This document shows, piece after piece, positions 51,185 to 63,019 of a DNA stretch of 64,000 nt. The position numbers and the translations under genes were made by a program. Each line of letters begins with the position of its first letter. Position 1 is the stretch's first letter. The notes below the pieces were generated by a model, which worked only from the letters and a program-made list of their open reading frames with translations, was not told where the DNA came from and ran no database searches. Origin of the DNA: Whalleya microplaca (taxonomy: Eukaryota > Ascomycota > Sordariomycetes > Xylariales > Xylariaceae); assembly GCA_022497155.1 (NCBI GenBank), contig MU385755.1, positions 310,001 to 374,000 of the forward strand, read 5' to 3'.

Positions 51185-53439
51185 TAATTTTTAATTTATT
51201 AATTCCCGAGTTACGTTAGAATAGATTAAAATATTAGGAAAAGTTTTAAAGTAATCCCCTAATAATCCGGAAATACCGTTAGCGAGATATATAAAAGTAT
51301 TAAATATTTAAGTCTACTAGATTTATATTTATTTCAAATAAATATACGTAATATTAAAAGCGGTATTAAAAAATAATTCGGAGAAATAACGATTAAAACG
51401 AGCGGCTTATAAATAAAGATTAAAAAAATGATAAGACAAATTATTATAACGTTAGGCAGTCCTAAAAATATAGTTACAAAAAAACCTCGATTTATTAATT
51501 ATATAAAACGTAAGTATAATAAAAAGTATTCCCGTATAAGATTTTCGGGATTTTTAAGAACCTTAAGAATAGTTAGCCTAAATAGGTGTAAATTTTTAGT
51601 TAGGAAACCTTTAAATATTTTTAGCACCTGTTTTAATAATTATTACGGCCCCGATACTTAAGTATAAGTTATTATTATAGCCCGAAAAGTTTAGGAGCGA
51701 GCGTAGCCGTTATTTTATATAAGAAATATTAATAAAGTATAAGCTTTAAAAAAATATAAAGTTTATAAAAAGGGACTGGGACAAATAATATAATATTTAT
51801 AAGCGGCTCGAAAATAATATATAACGCGTAATAAAGTTATATTATATTATAGAAAGATTTAGTGGGATATATAATTTAGTATTTTTTTTAATATTTATTA
51901 AATGTTTATAAAAATTATAATAAAGTTATTAAAGCGGGGGGCAAATTATATAAATACCGTTGGTCCGTTAATTAAATTTTTATATCTTTTTATATTAATT
52001 TCGAGCGACTATTAATAAAAATAGGGGATAGTATATAAAATAATAAAGCGAAGCTTATATTTATTAAAAAAGCAATTAACGATAAATTTAACAACGCGCT
52101 AATTTTAATAATATTATCGAGTATTTATTAAGACTGGGTTTATTAAATAATAGATATTATAGCCTAACTTAAGAGGTCGCTATTTTATTATAGCGGGAAT
52201 AGTTTAAGAGGCGGGATTGCGCCGGGTAGATTACTTTTTCCGGATTTATTATTTTTTATTTTTAGTCGCTTTAAGACTAATTATAAAGGCGATATATTAA
52301 TAACCGGTATAGCTATATTAATAAAAAGCTAGCGGGTTAAATAAGTAACAAATAAAAAATAAAACGCTCGAATAAAGTGCGGAAAATGCTTACGATATAA
52401 AAAAAAGGCTACCTATTTAAAAAATGTACCTATTATTTTGTAAAATTACCTACTTATATTAGGGTTAACGTAATAACAGGCTATAAATTTTAAAAAAAAT
52501 AAAGCCGAAAAATATTAAAAAAACAAAAAAACGAGTAGTTTTTAAATAAAGTCGCGTTTAGAAATTTAATATAACAGCAAAAAAAATTAATATAACCGAA
52601 TAATTTATAAACAGGAAATTTTTTATAATCGATATATATTTAAATTAATAACTATATATAAAAAATTTTATAAATTTCAAATATAAATGTTATATTATTA
52701 TTAGTAAAAATATAATAAAATGCCTAAAGTTACCGCGTATATTTATTCGGGAAAAAATAATAAAAAAAGCTATTTATAAAAAAAGATTAAACGTTTCGGG
52801 TATAATTTATAAAATAACTTATATAAAAGCTAATTTTAATAAGTATAAATTAAAAATGTTTATATATATTATATTAGGGCTAAATTACTTTATAATATTA
52901 AAGTTTTTTTAAATAAAGCATAACCGAGTAATATATATAATATATAAATATATATTATATATAAAAGTTGCCGGAAATTTAAAAGTATAAAAGAAAAAAT
53001 ATTTTTTAAAAACTAAAAAAGTCTGCAAAACTCGGGAAGCGCTTTATATTAATACGATATATTTCGTAAAAGAAATACAAAAAAGCTCGAAAATGAAAAA
53101 GGTTAAAAAAACGAATAATAATTTAATAAACGGCTATATTTATTATTATATTAATAGATATTAATAAAGCTTTAATATTTAAAAAAAATTAACGTTCGAA
53201 AGAATTTCTTTTTTTAGTTAAAAAGTTAAGAATAATTATTTTAAAAAAAATAAACATTTTTTATTATATTATTTAAAAGCCGATTATAAGATTAACTTAA
53301 ATTATAATAAAGCGGGTAAAAAGTTATTTACTTTTTAAGGACTATTATATAATATATTCCGGGAAAAATTATTAACGTTACAGAAAATATTAACTAAACT
53401 ATTAAATAAAAGGTATATTTATATAAATAATTTGCCTAT

Positions 53440-53960
53440 AAAAGTTTTTATACTTTTCGTTCGGAAACCGAACGGCAGATTCCGTTTTTATTGTAATTAT
53501 AAAATACTAAATAATATTATTTAACGGACTTAATACTTATTTCCGCTTATATAAAAAACGCTTAAAACCTTTTCGGAAACAAAATAATTTTTTAAAGTAA
53601 ATATTAAATCGGCTTTTTATAAAATTAAAATTAAGGAAAGAAATAAATAAAAAACGGCTTTTTATATCCGCTTTAGGCCATTCGAATAGCTTATAACCTT
53701 TTTCGGCTTAATATATATTTTTATAACGTTTTAATATTACATAAACAGTACGTTAAAAAATATCTAAATATGTTTTATTTAATATATATAAATAATATAC
53801 TAATTTATTTTTTTAAAATAAAAAAAATTATATCGATAAAGTAAAAAAGGTATGAAAATATTTAAAAGTAGCAGGCTTAAATCTAAATATAAATAAATAT
53901 AAGTTTATAATAATTATTATAAAATATTTAGGATTTATTATCGAAAAAAAAAGTTTATAT
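53440..53960 (+). pseudogene. G1b reverse transcriptase remnant
   Basis: From about 53468 the frame reads PNGRFRFYCNYKILNNII, then ETKxFFKVNIKSAFYKIKIKE (an Asn stands at the usual catalytic Asp position), then KTAFYIRF and LITFFGL. The order matches Ty3/gypsy reverse transcriptases. Stop codons occur where Trp/Gln are expected. G1a carries the homologous region at 27353-27900. Confidence 0.82.
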
Positions 53961-55149
53961 AAATCCGGCTAAAATAGAAGTAATTAAAAAATAGGAATTT
54001 TTTAAAACGTTTAAAAAAGTTTATAATTTTTTGAAATTTACAAATTTCTACCGGGATTTTATTAAAAATTATATAAATTTTATTACTTTTTTATCGATAT
54101 TTATAAAAAAAAGTGTACTATTTCGATAGGGGTTTTCGGAAAATCTGGTATTCGAGAATTTTAAACAAGCGTTTTTAAAAAAACCGGCTTTAATATAATA
54201 AAATCCCGAACGGGAAATAATAATCGAAATAAACTATTTAAAATAAGCTTACGAAAAGTGCCTATTATAACGTAATAAGCGAAGGATTTTATTGCCTATA
54301 ATTTATTATTTTAGGCGCTTAATTTTAGCAAAAATTAATTACGAAATTTATAATAAAAAACTATTAGTAATTATAAGCTACTTACGAATATAAAACGTGG
54401 AATTATAAAATGTAATTTTAATATTTATAATTTTATTTAATTATAAAAATCTAAAATATTTTATAACTTTTAAAAGATTTTCCGAACAATAAATATATTA
54501 ATTAAAAGAATTAATACGCTTTAATTTCCGATTAAAATTTCGCGTTAAGCATTTAAATATTAGATTTAACGTTTTTTTATAATGTAAATAAAACCTGCTA
54601 TAAAAAATATAAAATAAAAAATATAAAAAACGGGAATTTTAATTATTATAAAAGAAATAGTTACTTTATATATAATCTAAGAAATATAAATAAATAAGAA
54701 TTACTAAAATAAGGTATATTTAATTATATAAATAAAATATTCTAAAAGGTAAGGAAATTTTCAAATATAAGAATTTATAATCGTTATAAGATATAAAAGT
54801 AGCGAAGGATTTAAATTACGCGCGAGCGATAAAAGCGGTAACTTAAAAAAATTAAGCGTTCCTTAAAAACTTAAATATAAAAATATTATTATCGAAATAT
54901 AATATCAATAATAAAGGTTGATTACATTTTTATAAGCGTATTTAAATTTTTAATTAGAGATTATTCCGTACTACTTTAATATAAAATATTTATAACTTAT
55001 ATTTAATAAAACATCCGGAAAAGGAGAATATATTAATAATATTTTCGAGAACGTTTTATTAGTTTAAAGTATCGGCATTTATAAAACGTTTTTATAAAAA
55101 ATTATAATATTTATAAAAAAAACGGTATAACGTAATTAAAAAAAAACTT

Positions 55150-55600
55150 TTAAAATTATTATTTATTCCGGATCGATTTTATAATAAGTTATTTATCGAT
55201 TTGATAACCGACTTATTAGCTATTTCCGAATAGAATTTTATTTTTATAATAATAATTTTTAATCGATTAAGGAAATAAGTTATATTAGAGGCTATAATTT
55301 CGATAAAGGCAGAAATATATACCGAACGGTTTATAAATTATTATTAAAAATATTATAGTTTTTCCTATATTATAATTAATAATAAAAAATCTAATTAAAT
55401 AAAACGGTTTTAAAAATAGTTTTATTTATTAATAAAAATAAAGTAGCACTTATTAACTACGTTTTATCCGGAAACTAATAAAATTATTAAACAAATAAAT
55501 TAAAAAATATTAATATATTTTCGAGCGTTTATATTATACGTTTAATTTAAATAAAATTTATTATTACCGGAAACTATACTTATAATTAATAACCGAAATA
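55150..55600 (+). pseudogene. G1b integrase core remnant
   Basis: The frame near 55180-55330 reads DRFYNKLFIDLITDLLAISE..NFIFIIIIFNRLRK, matching the SIDFITDLP..LVVVDRLTK segment of retroviral-type integrase cores in Ty3/gypsy elements. Stops are present. Confidence 0.72.
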
Positions 55601-56579
55601 TTATAATAATAAAGTTAATTTTTTTTTTATATTTTATAGATATTACGTAAAACCTATTTTAATAATAAAATATATCCCGTGATTTATTTCCGAATTATAT
55701 ATATAAGCGGAAACTTTTATTTAGCGCTTAAAAAACGATAAAATTTATATAAGCTGTAATAATAATTATATAATAACGATAAAAAAACGTAGCTAACGAG
55801 CGGCGATTTTTTATAAAGTAATTTCGAGTAAGAAATAAAATATAGTTAACGTTTAAAAATATTTTTATATTTTAACCTTTATAAAAATTAATATAGTTAT
55901 ATATTAAATATAAAATAACGCGCGTTATTAGTTTTTAAATTATAAAATTAAATATACCGAAAAAAATATATAACCGGTTTTATATCGAATTTATTTATTG
56001 CGTAAAAAATAATTCCTTATTTTTTTTAAAAAAAACAAAAATATATAATTTTTTTTATAGTTAGTAAAAAAAAAAAGGAAGAAATAAAATAGTAAATAAA
56101 GGAAATTATTTAAGTAATTATTAAGTAAAAAAAGTAAGAAAAAATTAAATAAGTATTAATAAAATAAGTAGGTTATATAGCTTTAATATAAGAATTATTC
56201 GAAAATTTAAAAAATACCGAAATAATAAACCGTTTTAAAAAAAATTACGGCGATATAAAAATAAATAATAAGTCTAAAAAAATTAGTATAAAAGGAAGGG
56301 CGAAAGTTACACTTACGCGGCGATTATAAAATTAATAAAATATTAATAAGGTATAAAAACGAAAGGATATAAATAAAATAAAAAAATATTACAGAAGATT
56401 ATAAATTTTTTATTATTATAAATAATGTAAATATTAAATAAGTAATAAATAACCCCCTTTATTTACGTAATTTTTTTAGCAAACCGATAATTAAAACTAT
56501 TATAAAATTAACCGAAAAATGTAGTAAACTTAACCGAGTGGCGTATTTATATTAACCGGGAGTTAATAATTTAGCTCGT

Positions 56580-58229
56580 TTTTTATTATTTTTTTAAATT
56601 TATATTTATTGCCTTTTTTTTTTTACGGGAGGGAGTTTAAGGGGGCGGTTATAGTTATAGCGAGAAGTGTTAACAGGGGTAAGGAAAATATACGAGCGAA
56701 GGTTACGCAAGTTATGTTTAAGCGAGAGGTTTATAATAGTAGTGGGGGCGGGTAGGACGAGCCGAGAAAAGGAACCGGAACCGGAAATATATATACGAGC
56801 GGCAGGCGCGGCGTTATTTGTTATAAAATATATAATAGCTATAATATCGCTAATATTATTAGCGATACGCTCGAGCGGGTAAGCAATTTTCCTAAATATA
56901 GTTATAAGTTACTTTTATATAACGTATAAACTAAAAAAAATTACAGAAAAATAAAATAAAAACTTATATATTATTTTTTATTACTAAATCCCGGCCCGGC
57001 TTAAGGCTATAGCGCCTATTTTATTACGTTCGAGATATACGGCGGCGTTAATAATATATTACGCCCGCGTTTCGGCCGACTTTTAGGTAGCGATAAAAAC
57101 TAAATAAAAAAAGTAAGTAACGGGAGTACTATAAAAAAACAGGAAGGGATAATTTACTAAAGTTTAAGCTATTATAAGCTTAATAAATTTTTATTAAGGT
57201 AATAGTAAAAAAGTAAATTTCGGTATTTATAAATAATTATAAAACGGGATTAAAAAGTAGTATTTAAACGAAAGAAATAATAAGTAATTTATAATAAAAT
57301 AATTATAGCTTTTAATATATCTTATATACCGTATATTATAAATAATTAAATATAGTTAGTATTATATTTAAAATACTTTAGTATTAAAAGGGAAAAAAAA
57401 AGGAATTTATAAGTCTGGTCGGAATAAAAAGCGGAAAGATTTTTGGCTATATAGCTAACGTAAAGGCAGTATAAAATATAATATATAAAACAAAAGAAAG
57501 CCGTAAAAATAGCGCGAACGGATAATTTATTAAAGGCAATAAAGCCGGAAAAGGAACGAAACAAAAATATAGCGGCAGTAGCGAAAGCGAAAATAAACAA
57601 AAATAACGGTAAAAAAAAGGCGTATTATAAAAATACTATAGGAAAGTATATTAGTAACTTAAATAATAAAAAAATAAAAGAATTAGAAAATTAAAAAATT
57701 AAAAAATTAAAAGATTAAAAAATAAGAGAATAAAATAAATAATTAGGGAGATAGGTTTTTATTTATAAATAGCTTAAAAAAAGGGAGAAAAAAAGAAATT
57801 TCAAAAAAAGGGCCTAAAATATTTAAGTAATTTTTAAAAAAAATAAATCGCGCGGTTAATTATAAAAGTTAATTATATATTACGTTAATTATATATACGA
57901 ACTAATTAAAAACGGGAATCGACTTATTAATTTAAAAATAAATTTAATTACCGGGTAAAAAATTAATTAAAAACAGGAATCGAGCTTTAATTTTACGCGC
58001 GTTTATTTTATATTCGATTAATTAATAATAACGTAGAATTAAAATTTTTTATAGCAAAAAATTTTTTTTATAAAAACACTTTTATACTACCTCCCGAACT
58101 AGCTTTAATTAATAATAAAATAAATAATTAATAACTAAAAAAGCCGATAATTAATAAAAATTTATATATATTTTATATTCGGGTATAAAAGACGCAATAC
58201 GATCGCACAAAAAATAAAAGGGGGGATAA
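56580..58229. other. G1b 3' region with G-rich island and purine-rich tract
   Basis: At 56625-56885 the plus strand is conspicuously G-rich, and a 71-codon open frame (56667-56882) survives, but it has no recognisable domain. From about 57560 to 57860 the plus strand is almost entirely purine. I see no gene family; this may be an extra 3' region of the element or an older insertion. Confidence 0.45.
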
Positions 58230-58420
58230 TATAATAGGCTATATTATAATAGGGAATATTAGCAATTATAAGCCGATATAACAGTATAGCTCTCGAGAGC
58301 TAATATAAATACTCTTAAGCTATACCGATATACTTTTTTAATTTTCTTTTTTTCTTTAATTAAAAAATAAACACTTATTTGGTATTATAAAATTACATTT
58401 TAGCGTAACGGCTTTTTATA
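58230..58420 (+). repeat. G1b 3' LTR
   Basis: 191 bp; same as the 5' LTR with many G-to-A and C-to-T differences. Confidence 0.9.
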
Positions 58421-61069
58421 CTCTTTAGGGTTATAATTTATATTTATAAAAATATCGTTATTTAAATTATTTTCAGATTTATTATTATTGTTATTATTAA
58501 AATTATTATTTAATTCTTCTAACGATATATTTAATAGATTATCGCCGTTTCTTTTAATTTTAACCCTAATATATTATTAGTTTTATTTTAATTAATAAAT
58601 AAATTATAAGACTTACTTTTAATATTCGATTTTTAATAACCGTAATATATTTTTTTTATAGTAATATAATAAAATAATAAACCACCTTATTAAAAATGAC
58701 TGGTTTTTTAAACCGGATCTAATATAATACTAAATAAATAAGGTTTAAGATTATATTTTTTTATAATATTAATAGTTAACTTTTGAAAAAAGAATTTATT
58801 GAATTTTTTATAGCTTGTATTAATTGCTGTAATAAATCCCCTTAATATCGGAGCCTAATTATATATTAGTTTAATAATAATTTAATAATAATAAATTATA
58901 CGATATAACTTATAATATCGGGTTCTCTATGAACTCGTTGCTAATATTCGGTAACTAATAATCGTAAATTTTTCCAAATCTAATAAACAAATAATAAACC
59001 ACGGGATATAGTAATATAAATTTCGGCTTGTAAATATATTGTCGGTTTAATAAATATTTCTAAAATATATTAATCTAATTAATTTAAGAATATTTTAATA
59101 AATTCGTTATGGTCGGTATTTTGATATACATATAATAAAGGCTCTTTTAATTCTCAAAGCGTTTTTATTATATTATAAGTCGAATTCTAACGTATTTGTA
59201 AATCTTTTAACAAATTAATAATTATTGTTAAAATGTAAAGAATAATTAACTTACCGATTGGAATAATTCTTTTACTGTAATTATATGGTAAAATACCGTT
59301 TTTTAGCATTAGTTATTTCTTGTAAAAATTCCTTTCGAATATTCGAAATAAATTTTGTTAATATATATATACGTCGAATTCGGTTAATTAAATTTAATAA
59401 AATAATAAGTTATGAATAAAAGAAATATAGTAAAATAAAATAAAATAAACTTACTTTTGTAAATTTCGTCCTTTTTTCGATATTCCCCGTTATTTTTAAT
59501 AATTAGTAATTCGATATTTATATATTGTGATATAAATTTAGTTATTTCGTCGTTAGATATATAATCTTTTAATATATCTTGTACCATTATATTTATAACG
59601 TGCGTAATATAACAAATATCGTTATAAAATTCCTTATTATAAAAATTATTATAAATATTTGCAAATTAGTGAAGGAATATATTATTATTCGGTGCGTTAT
59701 TTCGAGTAATACTAAATTAAGTTAGTTAAAAAAATTAAAATACGTTTAATAAAAATAAATACCTGAAAATATCACTTAGTTTTAAATTCGTATAACCTGA
59801 TATTAATTTTTCGAATTCTTGTAAAATATAAATATTAGTATGGTTTAAAGTTAAATTTTCGAAACCGATTAATTTATAATTTAAATTAAAATTAGCATCG
59901 ATAAATGAAATAACAACACCCATAAAGGCTATATTCGAATTCGAAGTCTAAATATCGAATATAATTGAAAATTTACCGAATGTATCGATATTAGATTTTA
60001 ATTCCGAATTAAAAACACTTAAAGATATTTTAAAATTCGATTCTAATTATGTTTTAATTTTCCAACAATTAATAATTGGAGATTCCCTATTAAATAAATT
60101 AGATTAATTAATATTAAAATATAATAAACTTAAGAATTATAATATTGTAAAAGTTCTTGAAAAAAATTCGAATTTACAATATTAAAAGATAAGTTATTTT
60201 CGATAATAACGTTTAATATTTTAAAATAAGCTTCGTCTTCGTTAAATACCCTATTATCGATATTATTTTCGATAATTATATTATTTCGAACTCGTTTTCG
60301 CGATTATAAGTTAAAAAAGGTCGAAGAATTATTCGATATAGCTGATCCTATTAAACATTAATTAAATTAATTAAACGTTTTAAATTAATATATTAAAATT
60401 ACTTACTTAATTATTTCCCTTCGATTTCGGCTTTTTCGTTATGGGCAATTATAGGGTGTTTTAAAATATAATGACGTGCGAAATTCGAAGTTAAAAAACC
60501 TTTAATTTTTACCGGTGTTTTATAAGTACATCTAAATTAATAAAGTAATAAGTTAATAAGTTAATAAATTAATAAATTAAATAATAAAATAATAAAAAAG
60601 TAAACTTATAAAGTACATGCAACTAATACCTGCCTTGATTTATTTAAATCAATAGGTAATAAAGTTCGAGTAAATAACCCTTTTTTAAATATATAAGCCG
60701 GAGATAAATTATCTGGCTCTAATTTAAAATCAGGTTGATTTTCTTTTTCATGGGCTTTATTATTGTTAGATTTTTTTAAATCAGGTGTATTAGTATTACC
60801 CGATTGAGTAATTTCAATAGTAGATTCGGAAACAACCGATTCGTTATCGAAGATACCGGAGGAAGACATTTTTAATTATTAGAAATAATTAAAAATATAA
60901 AGTAATAGTAGTAAAATTGTAATAATAACAATAATAACGATAATAATAACTATATAATAGTTAAGCTTTTTAGATAATAATATAATGATATTTTTTATCC
61001 GTAAAGAAAAAGAAAATATTAAGGGAAAACAATTTACTTTTATAAATATTTCTAATCTAAAAATAAAAC

Positions 61070-61350
61070 GAATAACTGTATTTAAAAATAAACCTCGTAT
61101 TAAAGGAATATCGTATTTAAAAATAAACCTCGTATTTAAAAATAAACCCCGTATTTAAAAATAAAAAGGATTAAAGGAATAAAGGAATATCGTATTTAAA
61201 AATAAACCTCGTGTTTAAAAATAAACCTCGTATTTAAAAATAAAAAGGATTAAAGGATTAAAGGAATATTGTATTTAAAAATAAACCTCGTGTTTAAAAA
61301 TAAACCTTGTGTTTAAAAATAAACCTCGTGTTTAAAAATAAACCTCGTAT
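61070..61350. repeat. ~19-bp minisatellite in hAT 5' region
   Basis: About eleven copies of a TATTTAAAAATAAACCTCG-like unit, interrupted by AAAAAGGATTAAAGGAATA spacers that themselves repeat. It lies about 200-480 bp upstream of the transposase start. Confidence 0.9.
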
Positions 61351-61464
61351 ATTTTCGTATCTAATAATAAAAAAATCAGCTATTACATTTTTTGTTACAT
61401 TATTAGAAATTGAATTTTTTATAAAAGTAAAGAGACCCCCCTCACTTTATTTCGTTTTATTTCG

Positions 61465-61640
61465 TTTTATTACCAAGTCACTCCTTAACCCTTACGGTAT
61501 TACTGTCTTTTAGTTTAATACTTTTATTTAACTTATTTAAAGTCGCTCTTTAACCCTTACGGAATCACTGTCTTTTAGTTTTATATTTATTTATTTAAAG
61601 TCACTCATTTACCCTTACGGAATCACTGTCTTTAAGTTTA
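61465..61640. repeat. ~60-bp tandem repeat, three units
   Basis: Three copies of AAGTCACTC(C/T)TTAACCCTTACGG followed by ATCACTGTCTTTTAGTTTA. Little RIP is visible. It lies inside the hAT element upstream of the transposase. Confidence 0.85.
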
Positions 61641-61649
61641 ACATTATTA

Positions 61650-62210
61650 TTATAATAATAGTTATTACTTTATAATGTAAGTTTTTACTTTATTCATTTT
61701 ATATTTCAATTTTTATATTCGGTATTTTAACTAATAATATATTAGAAATTATAATATTATTATAATATAATAATAATAATTACGGTTACAGTTATTATTA
61801 TAACTTTATAATGTAAGTTAATCAATAATTACTTATTTATTTAATACCTTATATATATTTGATTTTTAATTAATAATATATTAGGATTTATAATATTATT
61901 ATAACGAAATAATAAATTATTATTATTACGGTTATTATTATTATTACTTTATAATGTAAGTTATTAAATTTTCATATTATTAAAACCAATAGCTAATAAA
62001 ATATTAGAATTAAAAAATTATTATACGAAAATAATAATAATAATAATAATCGATATAACCGTTATTATTACTTTATAATGTAAGTTATTATTTATTAAAT
62101 TTTAGTTTTACTTATATTATTTATTAACTAATTATATTATAGATGTTAATTTATAATTATAATAATAACGTAATATTATTATATCATTTTATATAATGTA
62201 AGTTTTTTTA
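61650..62210. repeat. ~110-140-bp degenerate tandem repeat, five units
   Basis: A CTTTATAATGTAAGTT landmark recurs near 61668, 61806, 61947, 62077 and 62190, each preceded by ATTATTATTAC-like sequence. It is inside the hAT element. Confidence 0.75.
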
Positions 62211-63019
62211 AATATTTAACTTTTATAATTGAAATATTAATACTCTTTAGGTTTATAATATAGAAATTATATAATAACTTTTTATTTATTAAGTTATTTT
62301 AGATATATTTTATAATCAGTTATTATATTTATTACTATAATATAAGTTATATATAATTCATAATTATTATATTAATAACGGTGGATATAAATAAGTTATC
62401 AAGTTAATTTTATTACGAATGCGAATTAAGAATTTCTAAAATAAATCATTATAAATAACGTTATATATTCGTTAATAAAATTCGTAAAATTATATAATTT
62501 ACTTTATTAAGCTTTATACTATATTAAATATAATAATTAATTAAAACTATATAAAAAAAGGTAATATTTAAAAGGATATTATAAATGCAAGTAATATTTA
62601 TTAGAAACGCGAATTAGAAATTCCTAAAATAAGTCATTATAAATAACGTTATAACTTCGTTAATAAAATATATAAAATTATTAACTTTAATATAATATAT
62701 TATATGTTATTAAATATACTATTATAAATTAACCTAATATTAATAACGGTTTATATTCAAATGGTATATTAATATTAATAATAGTTGAAACTTTTTTTAA
62801 AAAATTCAAAAATTTTAGCAAGTTATTAGTCATTTTTAAGTCACTAACTAATTAACTTGCAAATGACTTAAGTTAGTCAGCCACCTGACTAAGACTAGCG
62901 TGGTTAGTCAGCAGGTCTAACTAAGACTAGCTTAGTTAGTCATAACCCTTAACTAAGACTAGCAAGTTAGTTAGTGACTAAAAAATAACTAATGACTTAA
63001 GTCATTTATCACAACCCTG

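Larger units (their letters stand above)
50994..58420 (+). mobile_element. G1b: Ty3/gypsy retrotransposon, full-length but RIP-degraded, nested in hAT
   Basis: 191-bp LTRs lie at 50994-51184 and 58230-58420. The TSD is CTTTT (50989-50993) and CTCTT (58421-58425), differing by one RIP-type transition. A polypurine tract AAAAGGGGGGATAA directly precedes the 3' LTR. Plus-strand remains: gag with Cys-rich knuckle (about 52375-52435), reverse transcriptase (about 53460-53960), RNase H (about 54100-54500), integrase (about 54700-55600). About 2.3 kb after the integrase (55.9-58.2 kb) is purine-rich and unassigned. This is the complete copy that allows G1a to be reassembled. Confidence 0.87.
50618..60869 (-). 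pseudogene. hAT transposase, disrupted by LTR retrotransposon G1b
   Basis: The N-terminal exon (60869 to about 60630) starts MSSSGIFDNESVVSESTIEI and ends before a GTATTAG donor. The next readable piece (about 60529-60415) contains a BED-type zinc finger remnant with NFARHYILKH (H-X4-H). Middle pieces lie at 59923-59735 and 59587-59450. The C-terminal part is well preserved: EELDMYLSEGRYLKK, a 50-bp intron (50946-50897), then IDVLLWWKVNSPRF, ARRYLAIPATSASAERASS and a helical end, the classic hAT dimerisation domain. The final stop is at 50618-50620; one in-frame TAA lies about 25 codons before it. G1b inserted just before the EELDMYLSEGR exon segment. Exon boundaries in the middle are unresolved. 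Confidence 0.83.
49430..63019 (-). mobile_element. large hAT transposon carrying transposase, split by G1b
   Basis: The left end CAGGGTTGTGATTAAGTCAC and right end ATTTATCACAACCCTG are the same as in the 1.34-kb element. Without G1b it is about 6.2 kb. It encodes a transposase on the minus strand (start at about 60869, stop at about 50618) with BED finger and hAT dimerisation domains. The left subterminal part holds four copies of a ~200-bp repeat. The right part holds three tandem-repeat blocks. The 8-mers outside the ends, GATATAAG (49422-49429) and CCTATATC (63020-63027), do not form a direct duplication, so at least one flank has been rearranged or mutated. RIP is visibly lighter than in the LTR elements. 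Confidence 0.87.

Noticed and set aside
51428..51661. 77-codon plus-strand frame inside G1b as an independent gene
   Set aside because: It lies between the 5' LTR and gag of G1b, is homologous to mutated G1a sequence near 12,300-12,430, and so is part of the retroelement.
61307..61513. 68-codon plus-strand frame in the hAT 5' region
   Set aside because: It starts inside the 19-bp minisatellite and runs antisense to the transposase upstream region; no domain.
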